A stretch of 64,000 bases of DNA from Cristatella mucedo (GCA_009760855.2 WPIO01000129.1:478501-542500); one strand, 5' to 3'. Counted from the stretch's first letter, positions 11,723 through 24,157 are shown. The notes: generated by a model from the sequence alone, not told the origin. A program made the numbers and translations.

Positions 11723-12317
11723 TGCGATGATAAGATATGGCCACACTAGCACCTAGCCGGCAAGGTTAAAAAGCCGGCCGAGTGGCCCTGCTGTACTACA
11801 GTGTAATGCCGGCTGCGGTTACCTGCACAATTGTGGAGCCGAGTTTCGAGCTAGGTGACAAGCTAAAGCTGTGTGCAGTTTCTATTGTAATCGACTTGAA
11901 TCGAGCTGCTACCCAGCAGAGCTGGCATTAATTGAAACACCACCACTGCCAACCAGCATGTGAGCAGGAAGTGCTCTAGATGATAGGTAACTGATCATCC
12001 TGACCTGCTACTTCTCTGCCGAACCATCACGACTACACATCCTGCTCTCACCAATCCGAGCAGCTGCCAGTGCATATGCTTGTCGAAACAAGCAGCTGCT
12101 GGTGACTGGATCTTCGATGAATGCCAAGATGCTACTTGCTTTTATGCCATAAGCTATGTATGCAGCTGCCGCTGGCTCGGCCTGCCAGTTTGTGTCTCCA
12201 GCAACATATACAGATGCCAATCGCCTTTGGCTCCTTTTATTTTCCTTGATCACCGGCATCACTCTTCCTTGCTCATGTCCTTGAGTATGACATGCTGGGC
12301 AACTTTTACGATTAGTG
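11723..12317. other. Unassigned sequence
   Basis: No gene or recognised repeat seen. Confidence 0.4.
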
Positions 12318-12422
12318 TGTGTCTATTTGTGTGTCTATGTGTGAGTGTGTTTCTCTGTGTTTGTGTGTGCGTGTGCGTGTGTGTGTGCGTGTGCGTGTGC
12401 GTGTGCGTGTGCGTGTGCGTGT

Positions 12423-12483
<61 letters not shown>

Positions 12484-12545
12484 TGTGCTTCAGTATGTGT
12501 GTCTGTGTGCGCACGTGCTTGTGTGCGCGTGTTTGTGCACCGGTT
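12318..12545. repeat. (TG)n / (TGTGCG)n compound microsatellite
   Basis: Starts as irregular TG-rich sequence, becomes GTGCGTGTGCGT repeats and then pure (TG)n to about 12480, with a degenerate TG-rich flank. The long open frames across it on both strands are low-complexity. Confidence 0.95.
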
Positions 12546-14956
12546 TGTGCACATGCGTCCGTGTATGTCCCCTTACCCTGCCCTCCCTGCTGGCTCATCC
12601 CCTACCCACTCTTTCTCAGCTTTTCCCAGCGTTTCCACCTCCCCCTTCTTCCTCTCGTGTGGCCATCGCTGGTTTTACTCACAGTGGCCACCTCATTTGC
12701 TCTCCATTCCCGTCGTATCGTTTATACTGCCTTTATGTCTTAGTGTGCCTGACGTTGGAGAATATTGATGCTGCAGCTGCAAGGGTGTGCCAATGCCTCA
12801 AAATAAGCTGCTCCTGCTCTCTTTCTCTCTTTTTCTTTCTTAGAAAATCCTCGTAAGCCTCTTTTTCTACACTGGCACGAGCTCTGGACTCTTGTAAGAA
12901 CCATTGTTTTGATGTCGGCAGCACAGTGTGGCCACGGTTGGCTATCTCTCTGCAGACACTACTTTAGGCTGCACAGGTATGGGTTAGACACATAAAATGT
13001 GGTAACCGGGGTCAGTGCAACTGCAGGTATTTGTCTTCTTGAAACCTGAAAATGGTATTGACAGGGTAGCCACAGCAGGGCTGATTAGTGTATGCTTTTT
13101 TTTCTGCACCCAGAGGTTGGGTGCTTGAACTATTTGCTCAACGATCACGGTCAACAATGCGGCTATTGTGGTGACTTGGCACTAGTCAGACAAGCACTAA
13201 TGATGAGCCAATTGTGAACAGCTCATCGGCAGCTTTGCCACCGACAAATCTGTCCCTAGAAGCAGCATGCTGGATTGGTCCAAGTGGAAGACTGCACCTA
13301 GGTTCTTAGCTGGCAGTTACCTTTACGGCAAGATTCGGCAGCCATCTGCAAAGCCTTAGCTTACAAGCTACCCAGGCTAATGAGAGGTCACGATGCAGCT
13401 GCTGCCCCGTGACTTCTCATCTGCGTTTGATTATAGTGAAAATAAACCTCGTCCTTCTAGCCGGCCATCACAAAAGTGGACTAACTCCAATTGCTTTGTT
13501 CATTCCGGGTTTTCAGGGCATGCATGCCCATTCATTCCCCATAAGCACCGGTGCCTACCATAGACACACCCATGCGAGCACACACTTGCGCACACACGGA
13601 CGCAAGTATTACAGCTCACCATGTATGCAATTCTCTGCAGCAGAGCATCGTCACCAGATTTTCCGTACATACTCCTGAAGAAAAGCAGACAGTGAGCATG
13701 GCGCAGGCGAGTGCATGTCGTGCGCACATGCACACACACATGCACACAGACCCGAGCACGCCGGCACACGGGGGGGGGGGGAGTGAATGCATGCCACACA
13801 GGCGCACTCGCGCACACGTGCACAAGTCACGCTTGCAGTGATGCTCGAATGAGCAGAGCATGAGGAGGGCATCGGACATCGGCACCGTGCATTCTCGTGT
13901 GACTGCCAGTGGCCACAAGCTTTGGCAGGGGCTGCTGCTACAGAATTGCTCGGCACTGCTGCTCCTCATAAAGGTGGGCAACCGAGCATGACCTAAGCCA
14001 GCCTGCCAGCTGCCATGGCAACCAAGCTGAGGACTTAAATAAGCTCGGGCTCTAGCTCGGCAGGCTTCCGGTCGGGCTTCACCAGCTCAGGCAGTGCGAG
14101 AAAATGCAATGTTGTCATGCTCAGGCTGGTCTCTCTTATGTGGAAGGAATTCGGCGGGATAAATAAGGAGGCTCTTGCCTCCCCCACCCTTAATGTTTAG
14201 GTGGAGATCTGGGCTCTGGCCCCCCCCCCCTCTTCCTTCTCCTGCTGACAATGAAATCACCGACAACGAAACTGCATCGTATTTCCTGTTTATGAGCAAC
14301 CGCTGAGTTCTTGCAGAATAAAAATTATGATTGCGCAACATAGTTTTTCTTTACTTCCGGGGTTTGCCTCCTCTATGTGAACTTCTGGCTGATGTTTCTC
14401 CTCTATACAAAAGTCTTGGGTCTCCATCTCCACGCATGGTCGTTTCAGTCCTATGATTGAGTTTCCATTGAATGTCAAAAGTTGAATTTGTTAGTGGTAA
14501 ACGTTTTACAGTTTTAAATGTTCTTTTCTGAGACTCGATGGGCCACTAGAGTTTGCTCGCATTCAATGCTTATGAATAGAGGAACCTTGGAGAATTGTCA
14601 TATACTTTTACAGCTTTTTGGAATCCCGTAGACGAGCGTCTTTCTTCCTCACCCCTAAATCTATCCTGCTCATGCACCCTCCAATCGGCAGACCGAGCTC
14701 ATGCCCCCTTCACCATCGGCACCTCCTCCTCAGCACTGACTTGTTGCTTCTGGCCCAAGTGAAAGGTGATCCCCTTATAGAGACCTCTTGAAGACCATGA
14801 CTAAACCTTGACTCCCTTAACTTAGTTCCTGTAAATGAGTCGGCTTACCAAGTAAATGTGTTGAAAATCTGACATTGAGTAGCAGCAAATAAAGCTCACC
14901 TACCATAATAGGAGAACCATGTTCCTGTTTACATGTACATAGATTTACACACTTGT
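12546..14956. other. Unassigned sequence
   Basis: No gene recognised. Contains short poly-G and poly-C runs (about 13770 and 14220) and CA-rich patches between 13560 and 13830 that produce spurious open frames. Confidence 0.4.
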
Positions 14957-14978
14957 GTGTGTGTGTAGTGTGTGTGTG

Positions 14979-15020
<42 letters not shown>
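14957..15020. repeat. (GT)n microsatellite
   Basis: Interrupted GTGTGTAGTGTG units leading into pure (GT)n. Confidence 0.95.
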
Positions 15021-15021
<1 letters not shown>

Positions 15022-17336
15022 GTATTATATGTGTGTATATACATATGTGCACATAACTATGCTAACATATATATGCATGTGCATATACTTATTCATTTAT
15101 GTAATTTTCTATATCGAAAGCATAACTTAATGTGATTATGCACAGTGCTTACAGAGTCTACCTCGGGAGCTCTTCCCCTGCCAGCTGGACAATGGCTTGC
15201 CAATTAATGCACGGTCACTGTCACCCACTCTCCCAAGAAGTTTTACAGGCATCATTCATATCGTTGGTGCAAAGCTTCCAGAAGAGCTTTCAGTAGCTCC
15301 TAGGCCAACCTACCATGAGCATCGTGGCAGTGCAAGTTCTCCGGGTACCAGGAGCCGAGCGTGCCCCGATAAGCGCTAGCTTGGCTGCTGTTCTCTACTC
15401 CAGAAAGTCGTTCATCAATGCCCACCTACTTCTCGATCTTGCCATCTGCGGCCTTCTGGGGGGGGCAACCTTGTCATTGGCATTCTGGCCATGGTCCAGT
15501 CGTTGACTGCTAGGTCCGGCCACAGCAGGGTGTCACTAGCCTTAAGGCCCCCCCCCCCCCCCCCCGTCGAATGCTGCCACCTGCCATTAGTGATCCGGCC
15601 AGGCCATAACTAAACGGTTTGGGACGAGGTCATGCCTGGCCTTGATCACCAACATTACCACCCGGCTGCTATAGAGCAAGCGTGGCCACCGTTGTTCCTT
15701 CTTTGCCACGGCAGAGGTGGAATTCCGTAGGCTGGTTCGAATTAAAGCGATGGGCTGTTTCCTGAGCACTGATATTTGCTTTGCATATCCTGCTTAGAAA
15801 GTCGGGTCTCCATCCAGATTCTCGACACAGCTACCTAGGCTAGAAAGCGAGTGAGTCTAACAGTTGCTGAGTCACCATGGGCTCCTGAGCTCTAATGCCA
15901 CTGCTATGACAGAGGTTTGCCCGATCGCCCTCCCACCGTGCCCATTAACCAGAGTATGTGGCCCCATGCAGATCGACATTCCAAACAGCAAGCTGATGGC
16001 ATGCCAATGCTGATGGCTGCAAGCAACTGCATTATGAGCAAGTGATTGGGGCAGGATTTATAAGACAAGCACTCTTGTTACAACAGCTAGCGGGTAACAA
16101 GGGTGACCAGATTATTTTGGGGCTTCTGCCCCAGGCAATGGGGTTCGTGGCATTAGCAGGTAGTAAAGCTGTCAGGTTGTTTGAGGCTCTGTGGCTCATA
16201 GGGGCTCCTGTGACATTCGGAGATTGGCTGCTACCCTGCTGCTGCCACGAAGTTGCTGTTTCCCTTTCAGTTGTCTCAAACTCAGCAGTAGTAGAGATGC
16301 CAGGTTAACCCCAAACTGTCATGCAGTGTTGTGGCATGTCAGCTGAATGGTGAATTGGCATTTCAGTCAAGGTCATGCTGCTCAAGGACTACAGGCTAGT
16401 CACTTCATACCCTTAAAAAATAACCTCACACGAGGACGTGCAGAGCGCCTGACAAGCCAGATGGGGTATTTCGCCAGGGTCCAGTGGTGCGAAAACTAGA
16501 GCAGTCCCAGATTTGCTCCAAGTAATCAGTGGCCCATGCTCAATACTGCAAGCACAACCGACTTGAGGCAAAGTCTCGTAATCTTTCAATCAGCAAGTAG
16601 CTACGATCGGCTTTCCTCGGCTAACCTGGGATTTTGTAACCTGAAATGCGTATCCAGATTTTCACAAAAAGTCAGCTCATGTGGCTGATTGAAAGCGTAA
16701 GGCAGAATCCATCCTCTAGGCCTGCGGAAGCGGGCGCCCCCACCCACACCCCCACACATACACAAAACCGAGCAGCACGAAGCTCGAGTTTGCTCACGAC
16801 CACCTGCGCACGCTCTGCTTGGTCGCCAGCACTGGCCATAGAGCAACTGTTCCTCTGCAGCAAGTGGCTCCCAGCATGTCACCTGTTCTCTTCGTAAAGG
16901 AAACACGCATGCCCCGGATTGACAGATTCTCCAGGCCAGGCTGCAACAGTGGGTCGGTGTCACTGCATTTTTTCGAGCTAGTGGTGACTTGTGTGCAGCT
17001 GCCATGCATGTCTGCCCACGTTGAGCCGCAGCTGCTGGAGCATGTCGGCAAGACTCCCTCACTGTCCATTTTCTTTCTGCCCAGGGCAGGAATGAGTAAG
17101 TGACAAAAGCTGCCCATTTTATTGCACACCCACCCTCAAGCGATTCCCAATAGATGATGTTACACGTTGAGACTGCTGTTGAGGCTGCCGACTTTCCCTA
17201 TCCCAGCAGGAGTTGGCACCAAAAACGATGTTCTCTACAATCCGGTCCCGACTGTCCAGTTGTCGGTTGCACTGCACGAAGTGCACAGGTTTTCTCAGCT
17301 GGTAACTGTAAGAATTGCATCGATTACTCTGCAATT

Positions 17337-17338
<2 letters not shown>
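15021..17338. other. Unassigned sequence
   Basis: No gene or transposon recognised. Includes a homopolymer of 18 C at 15548-15565. Confidence 0.4.

Positions 17339-17410
<72 letters not shown>
17339..17410. repeat. (TC)n microsatellite
   Basis: About 35 TC units, followed by two units of TCTCACTGCATC interspersed with more TC. Confidence 0.95.
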
Positions 17411-17414
<4 letters not shown>

Positions 17415-17444
17415 CATCTCTCTCTCTCTCACTGCATCTCTTAT

Positions 17445-18740
17445 TTCGCACCCTCTCTTTACACGGACCAATCCATTTCAGCTGTCTCTTGTCTTGCTCA
17501 TTGTGCCTCGGTCACGGCTCTTTCGTCCTTCTCCCCCCTTCTACTGGCTAGGTGACCTTGCTTAGTGGAACTCTTGATGATTCATTTGATCGACCAAATT
17601 CAGATTGCCACGTGTTTACTTGCTGGCTGCATGGCTTGACTCGATACTGGGAGTCTTACAGGAGGGCTGGAGTGAGCAGAAGAGCGGTCTTAGAGAAGGC
17701 TGGCAGTGAGTGGTGAGGAGATTTATTCGAGGCAGCCAGTGGAAGCTCCCTTAATTAGATTGGTCAGATTACACCCCAGCCAACCGCAGCATAACAGCAG
17801 CTACATTGCAACCAGCTCTGCACACAGAGACCGCAGGGCAGCTCAGCAGCGTTCAGCCGGTGCTTTTGTCTGGGCTCAGCCAAAATAGGAGCTTACAACT
17901 CCTCGGCTCCACAGTAAACGGGATTGTAGCAATGCATCAATGGCAATGTCCAGTCCAACCCTACCAGGTACTTGTCCGTGGCCTGAGCATCCAGTCTGGC
18001 CGACTGGGGGCCAGTCGGCCAGTCGGCCACCAGTCATCGGATCGCGAAACGGCTTGATGCTGAAATCTCACAGAGCTCGATCGCGCTGCTGGTCAGCAGC
18101 CTCGTTCGCTCGTGTTAATGCCGTTCTGCTCTCGTACGTGTTTGGGTCTTGCTGCCACACAAGTCTGGCACACGAGCACGAACGAGCAGTCGCACAAGCT
18201 CCAACGAGCAAGAGGACACACCGAGGGCACACCCAAGTGTGAGAGCAGGCTGCGGGAAGGGGCTGCGAGCGGAGAAGGAGCTGCTGTAGTGTCTTCACCC
18301 CCAAAAATTGGTCTTGATGAAGAGGTGGAGCGAGGCTGCCCCTGGCAAAACTGAAGTCCTAGTTGGCAGACATCCCCCGTTAGCCTACCACAACCACCCC
18401 CCCCCCAACCCATCCTCGGTGATCCAATAACCCTTGCCAAGCTTTCAGCTTGGAGGCTCCACCAGACTTTGAGATCGATTCTTTAAGAGGCTTACCGGCA
18501 GCGCTCGCTCTGGTTCTGATGATTTGCTATGTCCTGCGTTTGTGAGCAGGCCGAAAGGACAGCCAAGGGAGGCCGAGCCCGAGCGCGAGGGGTCATGCTG
18601 CTGCTGCTGCTTGATAGCAGACCTTGGCTCACGAGAGTGCCAATGTCGGAGAATGTGCAGCTGTTCTCAGTCGGAAACCGGAAGTGGCATTCCTAGAATA
18701 TTGTGCGCCCAGGGACAAACTACGACAGATGGTGCCCTTA
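17445..18740. other. Unassigned sequence
   Basis: Several short open frames on both strands with no recognisable content. No repeat family identified. Confidence 0.4.
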
Positions 18741-18741
18741 G

Positions 18742-18795
<54 letters not shown>

Positions 18796-18796
18796 T
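18741..18796. repeat. (TA)n microsatellite
   Basis: Nearly pure TA repeat with one TATACATA interruption. Confidence 0.95.
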
Positions 18797-18800
18797 GGTT

Positions 18801-18846
18801 GAGGTCGTGGGCCCAAGCCCCGAGGCACATGTGAAGTGCGTGAATA

Positions 18847-18913
<67 letters not shown>

Positions 18914-18966
18914 CACACACTATTCACGCACTTCACATGTGCCTCGGGGCTTGGGCCCACGACCTC
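18801..18966. repeat. Perfect palindrome around a (TA)n core
   Basis: Arms 18801-18856 and 18911-18966 are exact reverse complements over 56 bp (left arm begins GAGGTCGTGGGCCCAAGCCC). The spacer 18857-18910 is (TA)n and is itself self-complementary. Both arms are SINE-2 sequence from box B to the tail. Confidence 0.95.
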
Positions 18967-19019
18967 AGCTAGATCTTGGTCGGGGTAAGCACCTTAACTC
19001 CTGGACCAAACCAGCTCGC
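18911..19019 (-). mobile_element. SINE-2 (tRNA-derived)
   Basis: Minus-strand head CTGGTTTGGTCCAGGAGTTA, then GGTGCTTACCCCGACCAAG, box B region GTGGGCCCAAGCCCC, and a tail running into (TA)n. The left palindrome arm (18801-18856) is a second, truncated copy in the opposite orientation. Confidence 0.8.
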
Positions 19020-19059
19020 TACGGTGTGCATATCGTCTTTTTTACACATGCGACTATAA

Positions 19060-20429
19060 TAAAGATGCTTCCAGGCGGCATGTGATCTTCTGCGCAAGAG
19101 CTTCAGGCTCTTCCAAAAATTAGAAGTGAATGTTCTATGAAGGGCCGGTGAGCCTGTCTGAGGGGGCCGGCCGTCAGAAAACTCCGGTCTGTTTCTCCAC
19201 CGGAAGACTACCAACAGTTTTCGGTGTGCTTATTTACGATTGTCATAGAGGCAGCCTTCTTCATGGCTCAGCTTACGACTCTGCAGATGGGGGTGGCAGT
19301 CTCGGAATTGTAGACAGCATCTGAGAAGGCTCCAGCTGGAAGCACCCTGTTCAGCACCGATATTCAGACTTCCTCCAGCTGGATCGAACCATATTTATTA
19401 GAGGGGCTAGAAATCCCTATCTCATCGAGGATTCCTCGGACAAGAAGCTAACAAGGACTTTCATTTGATGGACTCTTCACGAAAGGCCTCGTGCTTCGTC
19501 TGTCAGAGGTGACTGCCGAGACTAGAAGAATTCGAGCAAGACATTTCGTTCGGCATCCCCTATCTATTCCCAGCTCTAGCTCTAGGTCACTCTCCAGGGA
19601 GGGACTCCTCCAGCCCATGCTGCTAGTTCAGTAGCTGTTAGAAAATCTCGCACTTTATAGATCAGCTCTGGAGGCTGCTAAACAGTGTCGACACGCTCAT
19701 GATTGCAAGTGGCTAATGATTGGAACATGCAGATATGTCGTTTCTGGTCACTCCAGCGTTCTGCCAAGAATCGAGGCCTGTGAGCAGTACCAATTGAGCC
19801 CGAAGTCCCTTCGTGTGCTCGACAGTCCCCCCCCCCCACCTCTTCCCCGGTGGCCGTGCAAGCATACCCCGGGGAGGGGTTGCCAGGCTTGGGAATGCGA
19901 TAAGAACTTCTGCTCTAGATGCTTTGCAGTGAGCGTCGCGGATTCAAGGTGCTGCTTCAGAAGGGGGAATCGCGGCCCTTTTTTTCTTTTCAATGGAACT
20001 GGAAAAGCCACATGACCAGCTCGCCCTTGGGAGAATATGTTTCAGCGATGTCGGTTTCCAGCTGGCCATCAATTTCTTAAGGGGATCACATTTTAGAGTA
20101 GATAAATAGTGCATTCATTGTGGAGAGGTTTAGAGACATTTGCCGAGCTTCACTACGAGTAGAGTTCAAATTGTTTTTTTAATGCGATAAAAGAGACTTG
20201 CGGGTGGCTTGTCATCCACTTCAAACTAGAGGCTTTCCAAAAAAAACCTATGTGCTAAACTGATAGCGCAGTAAAAACTTATAGTATAAGTAACAGTATG
20301 GGCTCGAGCCACAAAATTTTTATAGAATGTCCGAGAGCTTTTACAAACAGATTTTGATTGTGACCTTATGCCACTTATAGCCCCGATAATAAAATCACGG
20401 CTTTGCCTTTAGTATGCACAAGCACTCAG

Positions 20430-20432
<3 letters not shown>
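19060..20432. other. Unassigned sequence
   Basis: No gene or known repeat recognised. Contains a run of C at about 19827. Confidence 0.4.
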
Positions 20433-20467
<35 letters not shown>

Positions 20468-20490
20468 ACACACACACACACACACATGCG
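20433..20490. repeat. (CA)n microsatellite
   Basis: Pure (CA)n with one TCA interruption, followed by a GA-rich patch. Confidence 0.95.
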
Positions 20491-20639
20491 AGCTCGCATA
20501 CAGAGAGTAAGAGAGAGAGAAAGAGAGAAGATACAACAAACGCATATTCTCATCTCATCTTTCCTCTGCAGTCTATTCTCTCTATTCTCTTTACTCTTTA
20601 CAGCCTTCCTTTTTACTTCCTTCATTTCCCTCCTTCATT

Positions 20640-21750
20640 CCCTTGCTCCTGCCTATCTCGGTCTGCTTCTTTTCACAGTTTATACTTCCCTTCTTGTTGA
20701 TGTGATCACTTCTACGCATATGAGACTCAATTGTACCTTTGCTTTGATCCCTTCCAGCCCTCCAGCACGTCAAATTATTTAGATGCCCTTGCTGCATGTA
20801 TTGATGACATCTGCACATGGAAGGCAGCAAACTTTCTCAACTTGAATGACGATAAAACTAACTTACTAGTTATTTGCATAGCAAATGTGATTCAGAAATT
20901 GGAAAACCTAACGCTACAAATCTGCTCTGCTATCACACCTGTCTTCACGAAATCTAGGTGTGCTGTTCTAAAGTGACATTTTCCTAGATGACCCCGTCAG
21001 GTTTGCAGTCAAGTCTTCCAACTTTCAGCAACATAACATTGGTGAAATTCAGGCTTGCTTAGACAGGGATGCGACATCCAAATGGGTCTACGCATTTGTG
21101 ATATCCCGTCGCGATAACTGTCACTCACTGATTGCTGGTATACCAGCTGCTTGTGCAATCAGGCCCTTACAATTGGTGCAAAACTCTGCAGCTAAGCTTG
21201 TCTGTCGTGCGTGGCGCAGTTGCCACACCACACCACTTCTCGCCGACCTGTACTGGGTCCCAGTCAAGCAACACTTCGACTTGTACCCTCTGTCGCTCAC
21301 TTTTAGGTCCCTTCATTCTCTGGCTCCAGCACTGATCAGAATTACTCCCCCTCCAGGCGACCCCTACGACCCTGCCTTTAGTGTGTATGCTCCTAAGCAT
21401 GGAATTTATTCCTGACTGCCGTCTCGACACACACCCCCCCCCCGACTTGACGACATTTAAGATGAACATTAAATGCACCTGTTTCGACAGCATTTGGTGG
21501 GTCCTTGTGATTCGTCCTTTTGTGTGCTTCAGTGTGCTGACACTGTGCATACTACTACCAACCATTTTTTACATGCTGACACTGTGCATATCACCTCTAC
21601 CCATGTCATTTTTGATGACAGTTATGAGAACATGCAGGTTATATACTAATCAGTTGATCATGCTCTCTTTACTGCATAAATGAAGTGCCTAGTAAGAGAT
21701 TCATTTCTCTGAGGATGCTATACAATTATATTATTATTATTATTATCTAT
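20640..21750 (+). mobile_element. LINE-A copy with reverse transcriptase remnant
   Basis: The plus strand encodes, with frameshifts, the LGLLLFTVYTS region, then an active-site box now FYAYETQLY in place of FYADDTQLY, then NFLNLNDDKTNLLV. The C-terminal PLQLVQNSAAKLVCR and ADLYWVPVKQ boxes follow. The copy ends with the 3' hairpin and (ATT)n at 21680-21750. The altered active site and broken frames mark it as dead. Confidence 0.85.
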
Positions 21751-21759
21751 CTTAAATGC

Positions 21760-22130
21760 TTCCTAATCTGGCTTCGTATCCTACCTCTTTCTCTTGTCAC
21801 TCGTCAGTTAGCTGTGCCTCTAACCACCGTCAGGTCCTTTGGTTGTTAGTTGGTAAGCCTCCAGTTCGTAAGCTCCGAAAGCATTTTACTCACTACCTAC
21901 TGCCGTTACGACGTCCCTGACTTTATGAGATTTAAAAAAAAGCTAGCAACCCACCTGTTCGTCACAGCAGTTACTGCAACCATGTGAATTGTCCTTCGTG
22001 CACAAACACGTGCTGAAATTTGCATGCTACCCTTTACCAATCGGCATGCTTCTTTTCCGGAATATGCAATGTCATTAGAAAGAGATTCAGCTCTCCTAGT
22101 TTGCTATACGAGTATAGAGTTATTAGGTTT
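21760..22130 (+). mobile_element. LINE-A, strongly decayed copy
   Basis: Recognisable pieces are GAGATTTAAAAAAAAGCTAG (the TTFKKKL box), CACCTGTTCGTCACAGCAG and the tail TTAGAAAGAGATTCAGCTCT. Older than the copy directly upstream. Confidence 0.6.
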
Positions 22131-22849
22131 TCATTCTCTAAACTCGTTTATGATGTCTCTCCCCATTATTCATCAACTCTAATCTGTGAGAATTTAGCAG
22201 GTATCATGCTCACGTACATGCTCCCTTGGCTCCCAGGCCTGACTGACTGTGGGAGCTACAGCCAATGGCCCACAGTTCAGTCAGCAGCACCTGCTAGGAT
22301 CACTTCGTGGTCACGTTCCCTCTTTTTTGTTCATCTTGTCTGCTGGTCACAATGAGCTGATGGAGGGGGACCGCAAGCAAACACTGGCGTCTCAAAGCAG
22401 GCAGCTCTACGGTGGCTGCTCAGCCTTTCAAGCTGTCTATCTGGTTTTCGGCTCTTTGTAAATGCCGACACACTGCCCTTGGGGCAGATAAGATACACAT
22501 CAAGTAGGAACTGTATCTTCTTCAGCCAATCGGCAAAAGACTCGGTCAGTTATAGGCTGCCACGCACGCACGCAAGCACACACACACACATTGCCGCCAT
22601 GCAGCCGTTCAGCTTTGGGCAGCGATCTGAAAGGCAGCAGCAGCAGCAGCATGCCTGTGTGCTCGGTGGCTGCACTGATCTAGGCTCAGGTCTGACCAAT
22701 AGGCCTCACGCGTTAGTGCCTTCTGTGCCGTCGGTCTGTGTGCAGCAGCCGAGCTGCTGCTGCTGCTGCTGCGAACAGCTGATTATGTACCCATTATTAT
22801 TATCACTTGACATCTACTCGGTTCAGCTCTGTTTGGTGGCACAATGTGA
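22131..22849. other. Unassigned sequence
   Basis: No gene recognised. Contains (CAG)n at about 22636-22651 and (CTG)n at about 22757-22771, which are complementary. Confidence 0.4.
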
Positions 22850-23056
22850 TCACTGTTGCTCTACTACCACACCCACACCCACCAACCACTGCCACCACCC
22901 CTTGTAGTCATCGGCCAGTAAGATTAGCTTGCCCAACTTCCTCTGCCCTTCTTTATTAAGCTCTTTGATGATGCCGGCCATGTTCTTTTGTAAGTTGGAG
23001 AGATCGTCATAAAAAGTTGGATTGTGGAAATTCAGCTTCACCAACTCATGTTGCAC
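22850..23056 (-). CDS. Candidate exon, helical protein of unknown function
   Basis: On the minus strand, an acceptor-like AGCTACAG precedes an open frame containing HELVKLNFHNPTFYDDLSNL and KNMAGIIKELNKEGQRKLGK. It has an amphipathic, charged-helix composition unlike the low-complexity frames elsewhere. The last 16 codons (GWWQW..., Gly/Val-rich) look less protein-like, and the true 3' border is unclear. I do not recognise the family. It lies just downstream, in minus-strand order, of another coding-like frame at 23104-23329. If both are exons, a GTCAGG donor near 23167 would join them in phase, but that donor is weak. Confidence 0.3.
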   Translation of the reverse strand: MQHELVKLNFHNPTFYDDLSNLQKNMAGIIKELNKEGQRKLGKLILLADDYKGWWQWLVGVGVVVEQQ

Positions 23057-23103
23057 TGTAGCTGTACTGTGTGTTTATTGCTGACGACGAACTTGCAGTA
23101 GCA

Positions 23104-23466
23104 CTAGTAAGTAGCCAGTAGTGGGTAGAGTAAGCAGATCTTCCTGGTTTGCCTGACTACTGTGTCGCCCTGACCACTGTGCACCCAATCCCCGAGGCAC
23201 ATAATGGTTTCACAGATCTGCTCAATTCTTCCACGGAATCGCTGTGCGATGGCCCGATTGAGCTCATCCTCGACACTTCCACTGGCCCCTTCCGAGGTGG
23301 TGCTGGCAACCATGAAGGTCAAGGCTGTAATTTGCATGCAGACCTGCAGGCCTGCAGACGTCCGGCTACTGCTCAGCCAGTGCAAGCAGACAGCAGCCGG
23401 CGGCGGCGAGCCGCCATCACGAAGGAAATTATATAGCCAGCAGCTAGTCACTGATTGAGACTGCAT
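23104..23466 (-). CDS. Candidate secreted-protein exon
   Basis: A minus-strand open frame contains, from an internal Met at about 23334, a short hydrophobic start (MQITALTFMVAST) that could be a signal peptide. A charged, helical stretch follows: VEDELNRAIAQRFRGRIEQI, then CETIMCLGDW. A TATATAA string lies about 100 bp upstream on this strand (about 23434). No family was recognised. It could equally be a chance frame. The small Cys-rich frame at 23448-23663 is on the same strand, just upstream. Confidence 0.25.
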   Translation of the reverse strand: MQSQSVTSCWLYNFLRDGGSPPPAAVCLHWLSSSRTSAGLQVCMQITALTFMVASTTSEGASGSVEDELNRAIAQRFRGRIEQICETIMCLGDWVHSGQGDTVVRQTRKICLLYPLLATY

Positions 23467-23663
23467 ATTTGAGTGCCACGAATAGGGGGCGGAGGCAGCT
23501 GCTGACTGGTAGAGGGCATATTAGCATGATGACATTGTCCTAAATAGCCATTAACACAGTTGGCACAAGCTATGCCGGGCCGGCAGTCGTTGTGACAATA
23601 GGAAACCTCACACAGGGCCTCAACACCAGTCATTGCTGCTGCTGCAGCATGCTCGCTAGCCAC
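23448..23663 (-). CDS. Candidate small Cys-rich frame
   Basis: The minus-strand frame contains seven cysteines in a compact block (CEVSYCHNDCRPG, then CANCVNGYLGQC) followed by a proline-rich tail and a stop. The spacing does not match a family I can name with confidence, and no splice or promoter signal supports it. Confidence 0.2.
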   Translation of the reverse strand: MASEHAAAAAMTGVEALCEVSYCHNDCRPGIACANCVNGYLGQCHHANMPSTSQQLPPPPIRGTQICSLNQ

Positions 23664-23734
23664 CGGGCACCAGTTCAGTCAGCTGAGCACAGGACACAGG
23701 CTGAAGCTGAGCCGACGGAACTGTGAGGCTGCAT

Positions 23735-24157
23735 CATGAGCTGCTGCATCAGTTTCAGCCTGTTCGTGCCCTGAGGTCCTGTGAGGACAATTAACTAGCT
23801 GCCCCATTCCTCCGCTTAAAGACAGTTGGCAACAGAAGCTTGAGCTCTGCATGTCCTAGACTGTGGAACTCGCTTCCACAATTCTTACGCAACGACAACT
23901 ACTCTCCAACTGCCGACTATGGCACATGTTTTTCAGCGGTTCTGAACTGCTACTTCTATGCTACTCACTACCTCAACTGCTCTCCTGACTCTGCTATGCT
24001 TCCCACTTTCTCTTTGTTGCGTGAGACGAAGTCTGTTGGCTACCGAATGCGTACCGAAAGCCGCTTAGGCTGTGAGTTCACTATACAAAACTCTCCTGCG
24101 TAACACCCACATGGTCTTTATGACTTTGTGGAGTTACTGACGGAGATACATTCATTA
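23735..24157 (+). mobile_element. LINE-B, 5'-truncated copy
   Basis: The plus strand encodes the terminal LINE-B protein region (SSACPRLWNSLPQFLRNDNY, then VGYRMRTESRLGCE) and the diagnostic 3' UTR (ACCGAAAGCCGCTTAGGCTG, CTTTATGACTTTGTGGAGTT). It ends near GGAGATACATTCATTACG. Confidence 0.85.

Noticed and set aside
12080-12856. Long open frames of up to 258 codons across 12-12.9 kb, and similar ones at 17.2, 24.6, 25.7, 28.5 and 55.5 kb
   Set aside because: They are translations of (TG)n, (TC)n, (GA)n and (TA)n arrays (Cys-Val, Ser-Leu, Arg-Glu, Tyr-Ile) and exist on both strands; not genes.
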